From Flavobacterium araucananum (GTDB lineage: Bacteria; Bacteroidota; Bacteroidia; Flavobacteriales; Flavobacteriaceae), in NCBI RefSeq assembly GCF_002222055.1, contig NZ_MUGS01000015.1:1-64000 (forward strand): a stretch of 64,000 bases of DNA, in the 5' to 3' direction. A program made the position numbers and the translations under genes. Positions 55,463 through 63,441 of the stretch are shown here, one piece after another; position 1 is the stretch's first letter; every line of letters starts with the position of its first letter. The notes under the pieces were generated by a model that was given only the letters and a program-made list of their open reading frames with translations, ran no database searches and was not told the origin of the DNA.

Positions 55463-56164
55463 ATGAAAAATAATTCGACATTCAAAAGTGCTATTTCAGA
55501 TCTTTCTTTTCCTGAAAATGAGAAAATTTTAGGAAAATCTATTCACGATCCCATTTTAGGACTTATTATAAAAGATTTTCCTTCTTTTAATGATACAGAT
55601 TGTATTGCGGTGAAGGAGCTGAATGAATACCGTCAAAAATACATCTCGAATTATTTATCTACAGAAATTGGAACACTTTCTGATCTTGAGCAAAGTGTTA
55701 TATCCTCTCTAAAAGAAGATAAGTCAATTGTTAGTATTGTCGAAGATGAGGCAGAAATTAGAAGTTTTGGACAAAAAATAGCAGATCAGGTAGCTGACTT
55801 TGGCGGAAGCTGGACTTTTATTATTTCGTTTTTACTTTTTATCGTAGTCTGGATTGGTGCCAATGTTTATATTTTGGTCAACAAAGGTTTCGATCCTTAT
55901 CCATTTATTTTGTTGAATTTGATCCTGTCTTGTATTGCAGCCTTGCAGGCTCCTGTAATTATGATGAGCCAAAATCGTCAGGAAGAAAAAGATCGAAATC
56001 GTGCCAAAAAAGATTATATGATCAACCTTAAATCAGAGTTGGAAATTAGAATGATTCATGATAAAATTGATCACTTGATTATGCACCAGCAACAGGAATT
56101 AATCGAAATTCAGAAAGTGCAAATCGAGATGATGAACGATATTCTGAATCAAATTAAAAAGTAA
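55463..56164 (+). CDS. DUF1003-family membrane protein
   Basis: 233 residues. Two transmembrane helices: SWTFIISFLLFIVVWIGANV and FILLNLILSCIAALQAPVIM, linked by NKGFDPYP. KIADQVADFGGSW just before and MSQNRQEEKDRNRAKKDY just after are the hallmark of the family. The C-terminal tail is helical and may form a coiled coil. Function unknown; cytoplasmic-membrane location expected. Confidence 0.85.
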   Translation: MKNNSTFKSAISDLSFPENEKILGKSIHDPILGLIIKDFPSFNDTDCIAVKELNEYRQKYISNYLSTEIGTLSDLEQSVISSLKEDKSIVSIVEDEAEIRSFGQKIADQVADFGGSWTFIISFLLFIVVWIGANVYILVNKGFDPYPFILLNLILSCIAALQAPVIMMSQNRQEEKDRNRAKKDYMINLKSELEIRMIHDKIDHLIMHQQQELIEIQKVQIEMMNDILNQIKK

Positions 56165-56191
56165 TTTTCAAGAGAATTTCGGTTAAAAAAA

Positions 56192-56494
56192 TCACGTCAA
56201 AAAGTGTTTGTAATAATATCCGCCAAGCATAAAAAGAAGATTTATAATGCCAAATATCCAAAGTGGTTTGTTGTAATTTCTTCTTTTATCCAGGAAATGC
56301 AAAGCAACAAAAACGAAAAATAAAAGAGTAGAATAGATTGCCGGATACATCTTGAAAGCGGCAAAAAATTCGCCCTGAAAAAGTAAGAATAGCCCACGCT
56401 GAAAACCGCATCCCAAACACTCAACTCCAAACAGTGTTTTAGACAGACAGGGAATCATGTATTGCTCTGTATTCAATGTGATATTTTTTTGCAA
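56192..56494 (-). CDS. DUF2752-family membrane protein
   Basis: 100 residues. The signature is CLSKTLFGVECLGCGFQRG near the N-terminus, followed by two or three transmembrane helices (YSTLLFFVFVALHFLD, FGIINLLFMLGGYYY). The conserved cysteines may bind metal or a disulfide. Function unknown. It is divergent from the following plus-strand small gene. Confidence 0.75.
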   Translation of the reverse strand: MQKNITLNTEQYMIPCLSKTLFGVECLGCGFQRGLFLLFQGEFFAAFKMYPAIYSTLLFFVFVALHFLDKRRNYNKPLWIFGIINLLFMLGGYYYKHFLT

Positions 56495-56555
56495 TTTTAC
56501 AAAAAAAAAGTGTGATAGGATTTAAAAAGTAATGACGTACTATTTTAAAGTTTCA

Positions 56556-56563
56556 TACTTTTG
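56556..56563 (+). promoter_or_regulatory. Putative -7 element for the small-gene/Smr transcript
   Basis: TACTTTTG fits TAnnTTTG, 20 bp before the start at 56583. The -33 region is AT-rich without a clear TTTG. Confidence 0.35.
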
Positions 56564-56582
56564 AAATCTTATACTTAGAAAC

Positions 56583-56777
56583 ATGAAAGCTTTTAAAATT
56601 TTAATAATGATTCTTGCGATTTCGGTTGCGTTATATGAGCAGGTTTCAGCCCAAAAAAACATCTATATTATGGTAATTGCAATTGCAGTTTTCATGTATG
56701 GAATGATGCAGTTAAGTGCAAAAACACCTAGTAAAAACCAAGATAAAGAGAATCAAGATGCTGACGAAAGGAGATAA
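56583..56777 (+). CDS. Small membrane protein upstream of Smr gene
   Basis: 64 residues. Two hydrophobic stretches (LIMILAISVALYEQVSA and IYIMVIAIAVFMYGMM) are followed by a charged tail (KNQDKENQDADERR). It overlaps the Smr gene by 20 bp, so translation is coupled. Function unknown. The coupling appears meaningful because Smr proteins are often cytoplasmic and not tied to membrane proteins. Confidence 0.6.
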   Translation: MKAFKILIMILAISVALYEQVSAQKNIYIMVIAIAVFMYGMMQLSAKTPSKNQDKENQDADERR

Positions 56778-57309
56778 GGTTTCAGTCTTGGACGAAGCCA
56801 TAAACGGAACAGTAGTTTCTGTAAAAAATAAGGAAGTTGTGATAGAAACTGAGGATGGTTTTACGATGACATTTTTTGTCAACGAGTTAATTAAGATTCA
56901 GGACTCCAGTAATTTAATGAATTCTATTAAAAGAATTGATTTAGATGAAATTACAAAAGAGAAAACAGAGCCAAAAGCGAGAAGTTTTGTAAAAGAAAAG
57001 AAGGATAAGCGCGAAATTTCGGCTCCTGAATTTGATTTGCACATCGAAAAACTGGTCCCTAATAAACGCGGAATGTCAAACTATGATATTTTGACGTTAC
57101 AGACTGAAACGGCAAAAAGACACATTGAATTTGCAATTAGAAATCGCATCCCTAAAATTGTTTTTATTCATGGTGTTGGTGAAGGAATTCTAAAAGCTGA
57201 ACTTGATTTTTTATTGGGTCGATACGACGGAATAGATTTTCAGGATGCCAATTATCAAAAATATGGCTTAGGGGCTACTGAAGTTTATTTTAGGCAAAAT
57301 ACTAAATAA
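56758..57309 (+). CDS. Smr-domain protein with N-terminal DUF2027-like beta domain
   Basis: 183 residues from the ATG at 56758 (MLTKGDKVSVLDEAINGTVV); the longer frame would only add residues inside the previous gene. A small SH3/Tudor-like beta region spans about 1-55. The Smr domain runs from about 95, with FDLHIEKLVP and the loop IVFIHGVGEGILKAEL containing H-G-x-G-x-G-x-L-K. Smr domains nick or cut nucleic acids, or act in ribosome rescue. The protein is related to the MutS2 C-terminus but lacks the ATPase. Confidence 0.82.
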   Translation: MLTKGDKVSVLDEAINGTVVSVKNKEVVIETEDGFTMTFFVNELIKIQDSSNLMNSIKRIDLDEITKEKTEPKARSFVKEKKDKREISAPEFDLHIEKLVPNKRGMSNYDILTLQTETAKRHIEFAIRNRIPKIVFIHGVGEGILKAELDFLLGRYDGIDFQDANYQKYGLGATEVYFRQNTK

Positions 57310-57350
57310 GAACTCTTTTCAGGCTGCTTTTAATAGCTTTAAAATATAAA

Positions 57351-57413
57351 AAAAACGTCCGTTTTTCTTTCTGATTATCTATTGAAATCAGCTTGAAAAA
57401 CGGACGTTTTTTT
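57351..57413 (+). terminator. Long terminator hairpin after Smr gene
   Basis: Stem of 17 bp (AAAAACGTCCGTTTTTC pairing with GAAAAACGGACGTTTTT) extended by a short inner helix (CTGATT / AATCAG). Terminates in seven T. It also faces the convergent lipoprotein gene at 57455-58441. Confidence 0.85.
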
Positions 57414-57454
57414 GTAAGAATAAAAAGTAAAATTCAATTGGTTGAAACAGCTTT

Positions 57455-58441
57455 TTAAGGAGCAACAACCACTTCTAAATTTCCTAAAACATAGTTAGTG
57501 GCTAACTTAAATGAACTATTGCCTTTTACCAGTTTTACATTTTTAAGAACAATATTATGTGTAAAAACATTTCCAACTGCTGTTGTCGTAACTTCAATAA
57601 TTCCGCTTACTCCGTCAACTCCATTTTCTGCAATCCAGGTTTCGCCAACACTAGGGGTTGAAGGTACAGTTGTGCCACAAAAATAAGATTGTGTCAAAGT
57701 ACCATTGATATAACTGCGCAGTAAAACTTTGTTTGTAATTGTATTTATTAATCCTCTTCTTGGTGTGCCAATTGGCGTAACCTCATTTTTTATTAATGCA
57801 GCATCGATGTTGTCAATTGTTAAGGCAGAGGTTGTATTATAATTGTAAATTTGTTTTGAATCCGGACATTGCTGTGCAAGACTTGTAAACGATGTACTTG
57901 GCGATGTATAAGCAGTTACAAAATCTCCAAAAACATACTCGGCTTGCACCTGGCTTATTCCTGAAGGTTTTAAAAAGGTAATATTTTTAAACGTAAAGTT
58001 ATAATTGTAACCTGTAATTTTAGTACTACCATCCGTATCATTAGATACTGTAATTTGCGAACTGTTAACAACAATTTTACCGGCAGTTGCCTGCCACTCT
58101 TCTGTTACTTTGGGTGTTGTTGGAGGTATTGCACCGCAAATATTTGCAGTAGCCACAGTACCATCATAAGCTCTGTAAACAACGCGATAGGTAGAATTGT
58201 TAATATCATAAGTCAACGGAACATTTGGTAATGTTGCATCGTTTGTAAGAAGATTATCCGGTAATTGAATCAGTAAGGACTCCTGGCTTTTTATTTTATA
58301 TATTAAGCCATTAGTTAGTGTGTTGCAGGTTTGGGCTGTAATAGTAGGATCACTAAAATCAATAGTATCTACTGTTAAATCACCATCATCACAACCGTTT
58401 AACAAGAGGGCGAATAGTAGAAGGCTTGCATATTTTTTCAT
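57455..58441 (-). CDS. Lipoprotein with two tandem homologous halves
   Basis: 328 residues from the ATG at 58441 (MKKYASLLLFALLLNGCDDGD, Cys17 lipid-modified); an ORF extends upstream but gives an unlikely cytoplasmic tail. The body has two similar halves. Each ends in a C-G-x-x-x-P-x-T/S-P motif (ICGAIPPTTPKVTEEWQA and FCGTTVPSTPSVGETWIA) followed by a strand-rich stretch and an ending such as FKNITFLK or LKNVKLVK. This implies an old internal duplication. Function unknown; likely outer-membrane or periplasmic. Confidence 0.75.
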   Translation of the reverse strand: MKKYASLLLFALLLNGCDDGDLTVDTIDFSDPTITAQTCNTLTNGLIYKIKSQESLLIQLPDNLLTNDATLPNVPLTYDINNSTYRVVYRAYDGTVATANICGAIPPTTPKVTEEWQATAGKIVVNSSQITVSNDTDGSTKITGYNYNFTFKNITFLKPSGISQVQAEYVFGDFVTAYTSPSTSFTSLAQQCPDSKQIYNYNTTSALTIDNIDAALIKNEVTPIGTPRRGLINTITNKVLLRSYINGTLTQSYFCGTTVPSTPSVGETWIAENGVDGVSGIIEVTTTAVGNVFTHNIVLKNVKLVKGNSSFKLATNYVLGNLEVVVAP

Positions 58442-58515
58442 CGTAATTTTATTTGAGGTCAAAAATAGTGAAAAATTTCGCAAATGATATTTAAGATTAG
58501 ACAATTGATATTTCT

Positions 58516-58523
58516 TAACTTTG
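58516..58523 (+). promoter_or_regulatory. -7 element almost abutting the cysteine desulfurase start
   Basis: TAACTTTG ends only 5 bp before the ATG at 58529. If it is the -7 box, the transcript would begin at or next to the start codon, giving a leaderless or near-leaderless mRNA. Confidence 0.4.
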
Positions 58524-58528
58524 CAGCG

Positions 58529-59653
58529 ATGAAAAAAGTATACCTCGATAACGCCTCTACAACTGCTATGCGACCTGAAGTCATTCAGGAAATGACCAAA
58601 GTTATGGCAGAAGATTTTGGTAATCCGTCTTCTACTCACAGTTTTGGACGAAACGGAAAGACTATTTTAGAGCTTTCCAGAAAAAGTATTGCCAAACATT
58701 TAAACTGTTCTGCACAAGAAATTATTTTTACTTCGGGAGGAACTGAAGCAGATAACTGGATTCTTCGCTCTGCAGTTGAAGACCTGAAAATAGAACGTAT
58801 AATAACCACCAAAATAGAGCATCACGCTGTTTTACATACTGTTTTGGTATTAGAATCAGAATATAATATTCAGGTTGATTATGTCAAAATAAATCCTGAC
58901 GGTAGCATAGATTTAACGCATTTATCAAACTTATTGACTCAGGAAAAAAAGACTATTGTAAGTTTAATGCATGTAAACAACGAAACGGGAACTATTCTTG
59001 ATTTAGATCGTGTTGGCGTTATTTGCAAACAATACAATGTTTTATTTCACTCAGATACTGTACAATCTATTGGTAAAACGGAAATAGATTTGCAAAAAAT
59101 ACCTGTCGATTTTATTGTGGCAAGCGCACATAAATTTCATGGGCCCAAAGGAGTAGGGTTTGCTTTTATTCGAAAAAACACTGGTTTACAGCCTTTAATT
59201 TTTGGAGGAGAGCAAGAAAAAGGGCTTCGTGCAGGAACAGAGGCAGTACATCAAATTGCCGGAATGGCAAAAGCATTGTCGCTTTCATACGAAAATTTAG
59301 AGCATGAAAAAAGCTATATATCCGAGTTGAAAATGTATCTTATTGACCAGCTTGAACTTCACTTTCCGGGATTTAGAATCAATGGCAAAAGAGATGATTT
59401 TTATAATATTATCAATATTATTTTACCTTTTCCTGCAGATAAAACTGCAATGCTTTTATTTAGTTTAGATATGAAAGGTATTGCAGTTTCCAGAGGAAGC
59501 GCATGCCAATCCGGAAGCATAAAACCATCACATGTTTTAAAAGAAATGCTTTCAGACACAGATTTAAAATTACCAAATCTTCGAATTTCATTCAGTCATT
59601 ATAATACCAAAGAAGATATCGATTGGCTTATTGAGAGTTTGAAAACAGTATAA
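58529..59653 (+). CDS. Cysteine desulfurase (NifS/IscS type)
   Basis: 374 residues from the ATG at 58529 (MKKVYLDNASTTAMRPEV); a longer frame from 58484 adds unconserved residues. PLP-dependent class V fold: TSGGTEADNWILRS binds cofactor, HSDTVQSIGK is conserved, the PLP lysine lies in ASAHKFHGPKGVGF, and the reactive cysteine in VSRGSACQSGS. It supplies sulfur for Fe-S clusters or tRNA thiolation. No isc or suf gene is adjacent, so the acceptor is not evident. The NifS/IscS label is generic. Confidence 0.92.
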   Translation: MKKVYLDNASTTAMRPEVIQEMTKVMAEDFGNPSSTHSFGRNGKTILELSRKSIAKHLNCSAQEIIFTSGGTEADNWILRSAVEDLKIERIITTKIEHHAVLHTVLVLESEYNIQVDYVKINPDGSIDLTHLSNLLTQEKKTIVSLMHVNNETGTILDLDRVGVICKQYNVLFHSDTVQSIGKTEIDLQKIPVDFIVASAHKFHGPKGVGFAFIRKNTGLQPLIFGGEQEKGLRAGTEAVHQIAGMAKALSLSYENLEHEKSYISELKMYLIDQLELHFPGFRINGKRDDFYNIINIILPFPADKTAMLLFSLDMKGIAVSRGSACQSGSIKPSHVLKEMLSDTDLKLPNLRISFSHYNTKEDIDWLIESLKTV

Positions 59654-59765
59654 AAGTTGCAAGTCTCAGAGCGACAAAGGTTCAAAATTTTAGAGTGTAG
59701 ACCTGTATCTAAACTCTAAAATCTTGATTCGATACTCTTGCCTCTATACTCTTATCTCTATTCTC

Positions 59766-60326
59766 TTATTTCCGGATCACTTTTACCTGCGAATCTTTCG
59801 TTAATTTTATGATAGTCGATGGTTTTCCGGCAAGTTTGTCGTGATATAAGTTTACTACATAATCAACTCCTTTAACAATCTCAGGGCTAATATCTTTGAA
59901 AGCAATAGGAGTAGGCTGTCCTGAAATATTGGCAGAAGTAGACACTAAAGGTTTCTTCATTCGTTCCAATAATTTGAAACAAAACGGTTCTTTTACCAAC
60001 CGAATTCCAAGCGAATTATCTGCCGCTATTATATTTGGAGCCACATTTCTGGGTTCATCTAAAATTAATGTAGTAGGTCTTTCAGATAAATCTAATATTT
60101 GCCACGCTACTTCAGGAATATTTTTAAACACATTGTACATCATTTTTTCACCGTTCATTAGCACAATCATACTTTGTGTTTCGGCACGTTGCTTCAGTTT
60201 GTATATCTTTGCCACAGCTTCAGGATTTGTGGCATCGCAACCAATTCCCCAAACAGTATCAGTAGGATAAAGAATTATTCCGCCCTCTTTGATCACTTCG
60301 TATGCTTTTATTATTTCTTCGTTCAT
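59766..60326 (-). CDS. tsaC: L-threonylcarbamoyladenylate synthase (TsaC/Sua5 family)
   Basis: 186 residues, a single YrdC domain without the extra Sua5 C-terminal domain. IILYPTDTVWGIGCDATNPEAV and STSANISGQPTP are the ATP/threonine/bicarbonate-binding signatures. It makes threonylcarbamoyl-AMP for the t6A37 modification of ANN-decoding tRNAs. It is divergent from the glycosyltransferase-like gene. Confidence 0.9.
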   Translation of the reverse strand: MNEEIIKAYEVIKEGGIILYPTDTVWGIGCDATNPEAVAKIYKLKQRAETQSMIVLMNGEKMMYNVFKNIPEVAWQILDLSERPTTLILDEPRNVAPNIIAADNSLGIRLVKEPFCFKLLERMKKPLVSTSANISGQPTPIAFKDISPEIVKGVDYVVNLYHDKLAGKPSTIIKLTKDSQVKVIRK

Positions 60327-60357
60327 TCTATATATTAGGAATTGTTAGAGATATTTC

Positions 60358-60379
60358 TATTTTTGTTGCAACAAATTTA
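60358..60379. promoter_or_regulatory. Divergent -7 elements between tsaC and the glycan cluster
   Basis: TATTTTTG at 60358-60365 (plus) and CAAATTTA at 60372-60379 (TAAATTTG on the minus strand) both match TAnnTTTG. The plus one lies 33 bp before the gene at 60398 and the minus one 46 bp before tsaC. No clear -33 boxes. Confidence 0.4.
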
Positions 60380-60397
60380 ACCACAAATATAAGGATA

Positions 60398-61351
60398 ATG
60401 GCAGATAATAAAAAAATAGCGATCATTGCTACCCATTCCTTTGGGTATATTGATTTTCTGGTAAATAAGCTAAACAGCTATGAGAATGTCGATTTGGTCT
60501 ATATTAACATAGATGCCATACCTTTTAAATATAAGAATAAGCTTTCAAGATTTAAAAATTCAGTTTTAAAGTTATTTTCTTTTTGTGGACTCAAAGAAAA
60601 AAACAGAACAGATTTTATAAAAAAAGCCCTTTTGAGTGATCAGAAATTTGATCAGATTTTAGTGATAAGACCCGACAAATTACAAAAAGAAGCGCTTATT
60701 TTTTTAAGGGAAAACACAGTAAATTTGATTAGTTTTTTCTTTGATGGAATTGAAAATTTTACTGACAAAAAAAAGACATTATCTTTTTTTGATACCATTT
60801 ATAGTTATGATAAAAAAGATGTCGAAGACTATAATTTTACGTTTTTGACTAACTATATTTATGATGATAAAATCGAAAAGAAAGAAATAAAAAACCTGGC
60901 ATTTAATATTATGTCCTTTGATCAGCGTTTTTCTTTTTTAGAAAAAATAGCTTCATATTTAACCCAAAAGAAAATATCGTTCCTTTTTATTGTCAAAAAA
61001 GATAAACCATTTAAGCACGATACGATTCAGATTTCAAAATGCTATTTGCCAATTAATGAGGTAAAAGATCTTATTGCTTCCAGTTTAGTATTGCTCGATT
61101 TGCAACAAAAGAATCAAAACGGCTTGAGTTTTAGAATTTTTGAAGCTTTGGGATACAGCAAAAAGTTAATTACAAACAATCAGGATGTTGTAAATTATGA
61201 TTTTTATAACCCAAATAACATCTTTGTTGTCACAGAAAATGATGTCAATATTCCGATAGATTTTTTCGAAACAGAATATATGCAAGTAAATTCTGAAACT
61301 ATCAAAAAGTACACATTAGAGCGCTGGATCTTTACTGTCTTTGGAGTTTAG
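60398..61351 (+). CDS. Probable glycosyltransferase (CgeB/GT-B-like)
   Basis: 317 residues from the ATG at 60398, preceded by AAGGA; a longer frame from 60302 runs into the divergent tsaC region. The N-terminal KKIAIIATHSFGYIDFLVNKL is a Rossmann start. SLVLLDLQQKNQNGLSFRIFEALGYSKKLITNN near residues 230-262 resembles the C-terminal nucleotide-sugar-binding region of CgeB/GT4-like glycosyltransferases (R-x-F-E-A-x-G). It is the first gene of an extracellular-glycan cluster that runs to the window end. The donor and acceptor are unknown. Confidence 0.7.
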   Translation: MADNKKIAIIATHSFGYIDFLVNKLNSYENVDLVYINIDAIPFKYKNKLSRFKNSVLKLFSFCGLKEKNRTDFIKKALLSDQKFDQILVIRPDKLQKEALIFLRENTVNLISFFFDGIENFTDKKKTLSFFDTIYSYDKKDVEDYNFTFLTNYIYDDKIEKKEIKNLAFNIMSFDQRFSFLEKIASYLTQKKISFLFIVKKDKPFKHDTIQISKCYLPINEVKDLIASSLVLLDLQQKNQNGLSFRIFEALGYSKKLITNNQDVVNYDFYNPNNIFVVTENDVNIPIDFFETEYMQVNSETIKKYTLERWIFTVFGV

Positions 61352-61460
61352 TTATGGTCAATATATTCTTAAGGTATTTTTAAGGTAAAATTTCAGGATA
61401 TAATAATTTGGAATACGAAAATCCAGTACATTCGCAAAATAAAAAGACATCTTTAAAAAT

Positions 61461-62573
61461 ATGCGCTTAGTACATTTTACTGCTTCAAAGGTCTGGAGAG
61501 GACATGAGCAAATGATAATAGATATTTTTGAGTCTTTAAGAGACAATGGTTTTGTAAAAGATCAGTTGATTATTTGCTCAAAAGATTCTGAAATTTTTAA
61601 GGTTGCGACTCAAAAAAACATGGCCGTTTTAGGTTTACATTTTAAATCTGAATACAGTCTTGGTTTTGCTAAAAATTTCAAAAATGAAGTTGATAAATTT
61701 CACCCTGATATTTTATTTCTTCATAACAGTAAGGCGCATACTATTGCCGTACTGGCATCAATATTTTTTAAGCTAAAAGTGCCAATGGTTCTTTTCAGGA
61801 CTTTAATAAAAAATGTTGGAACAAATTTTTTCAGAAAGTATAAGTACAACTACAAGTTGATCAAAAAAATTATTTGTGTATCAGATCCTGTAGCCGAAAT
61901 TCTTAAATTATCGGTCAAGGATCACTCAAAACTTACCGTTATTGGTAGTGTTGTAGACACGGATAAGTTTATAAATAATACTAAAAAAGGATTTCTTCAT
62001 CAGGAATTTGGTATACCTTTAGACTACAAAATAATTGGTAATGTATCTGCTTTTTGCAAAGTAAAAGATCATTTTACCTGGGTTGATACTGTTGATGAAT
62101 TGTTTAAAAGAGGACTTAAAGCAAAATATATTCTGATTGGTGAAGGTTCGCTGGAGAAAGATATTAAAGAGTATGTTGCTTTAAAAGGATTAGAAAAAGA
62201 AATTATATTTGCAGGTTTTAGAAAAGACGTTCAAAAATGTATTCCAGAGTTTGACTTGTTTTTGTTTACTTCAAAAAATGAAGCAACAGGAGGAGTAATT
62301 CTTGAAAGTTATGCTTGCAAAGTTCCGGTTGTAGCGGCAAAAGCTGGTGGAATACCAACCGTTTTAATCGATAATGAAACAGGTTTACTTGCAGAAGTTG
62401 GAAATTCGATTGACTTTGCAGACAAAGTGCAAGCAATTATCAACAACGATTTAATGAAAGATAAATTTGTCGAAAAAGGGTACGAATTTTTAATGAATAC
62501 TTCAACCCGTTTGATTATAGGAAGCAAGATTTCAAATGTTACAAATGAGGTTGTTATTAATAATGCATTTTAA
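61461..62573 (+). CDS. Glycosyltransferase family 4 (GT-B)
   Basis: 370 residues. The N-terminal domain begins MRLVHFTASKVWRGHEQMIIDIFESL. The C-terminal donor domain has PEFDLFLFTSKNEATGGVILESYACKVPVVAAKAGGIPTVL, containing the E-x(7)-E motif (EATGGVILE) typical of GT4 retaining transferases. It adds a sugar from a nucleotide or lipid donor in polysaccharide or lipopolysaccharide synthesis. Sugar specificity cannot be read from sequence. It is followed 9 bp later by the deacetylase gene. Confidence 0.88.
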   Translation: MRLVHFTASKVWRGHEQMIIDIFESLRDNGFVKDQLIICSKDSEIFKVATQKNMAVLGLHFKSEYSLGFAKNFKNEVDKFHPDILFLHNSKAHTIAVLASIFFKLKVPMVLFRTLIKNVGTNFFRKYKYNYKLIKKIICVSDPVAEILKLSVKDHSKLTVIGSVVDTDKFINNTKKGFLHQEFGIPLDYKIIGNVSAFCKVKDHFTWVDTVDELFKRGLKAKYILIGEGSLEKDIKEYVALKGLEKEIIFAGFRKDVQKCIPEFDLFLFTSKNEATGGVILESYACKVPVVAAKAGGIPTVLIDNETGLLAEVGNSIDFADKVQAIINNDLMKDKFVEKGYEFLMNTSTRLIIGSKISNVTNEVVINNAF

Positions 62574-62582
62574 AAAAGACTT

Positions 62583-63404
62583 ATGATTTATATAGTTTCA
62601 GTTTTGGTTATTCTTTTAGTTATTTTTTTAATTGTTCTTAATGTTCAGTTTAAATTGTTTTATCCTGCCAAGAATAAATTAAGAATTTTAGAATATCATT
62701 CTATTTCTACAAATGGTTTCGAAGATCAGATTACAATTAGAAAAGAGAATATAATTGAACAATTCGAATATCTAAAGAAGAATAACTATCAAACCTTATG
62801 GTTGTCTGAGGTTGATGCTATAAAAAATAAGAACCAACAATTGCCAAAAAAATCGGTTGTGCTTACTTTCGATGATGGTTTTGTAGATAATTATACTGAA
62901 TTATATCCTTTATTAAAACAATACGATTTTAAGGCAGTTTGTTTTATGGTATTGGGAAGAATAGGGCAAAAAGTAGATTGGAACGGAAAATATATTAATG
63001 ACAATATGCATTTGATGAATAAGGAGCAGTTGTTGGCAATTGGTTCTCATATCGAGTTAGGATATCACACTTTTAAGCATGATAACTATGCTAAATTATC
63101 GCTTGAAGAAATAGAAAAGGATTTGCAACTTTGCCAGGAAGTAATTGCAAAAGAAGAACTAAATGTTTTTCCTGCTTTGGCGTATACTTTTGGAGGTTAT
63201 TACAGAAAAAAAGGCCCAAAACAAAATCAGTTTTTTGAATTATTAGAAAAATACGGTATCAAATATGGTCTTAGAATTGGAAACAGAATCAACATATTTC
63301 CAATGAAAGATATTTATACAGTACAAAGAATTGATATTCGAGGTAAAGATTCATTTGAGACTTTTAAAAAGAAAGTAACATTTGGCAGAAAAAAAATATT
63401 TTAA
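62583..63404 (+). CDS. Polysaccharide deacetylase (NodB-type, membrane-anchored)
   Basis: 273 residues with one N-terminal transmembrane helix (IVSVLVILLVIFLIVLNV). The NodB motifs are visible: LTFDDGFVDNYTELYP (Asp-Asp pair) and GYHTFKHDNYAKLS (His-x(3)-His). ILEYHSIS starts the domain. It would remove acetyl groups from N-acetyl sugars of an envelope glycan, consistent with its neighbours. Confidence 0.85.
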   Translation: MIYIVSVLVILLVIFLIVLNVQFKLFYPAKNKLRILEYHSISTNGFEDQITIRKENIIEQFEYLKKNNYQTLWLSEVDAIKNKNQQLPKKSVVLTFDDGFVDNYTELYPLLKQYDFKAVCFMVLGRIGQKVDWNGKYINDNMHLMNKEQLLAIGSHIELGYHTFKHDNYAKLSLEEIEKDLQLCQEVIAKEELNVFPALAYTFGGYYRKKGPKQNQFFELLEKYGIKYGLRIGNRINIFPMKDIYTVQRIDIRGKDSFETFKKKVTFGRKKIF

Positions 63405-63441
63405 GTATTCTTATTTAAATACTTTAATGATTTAATTCTGA

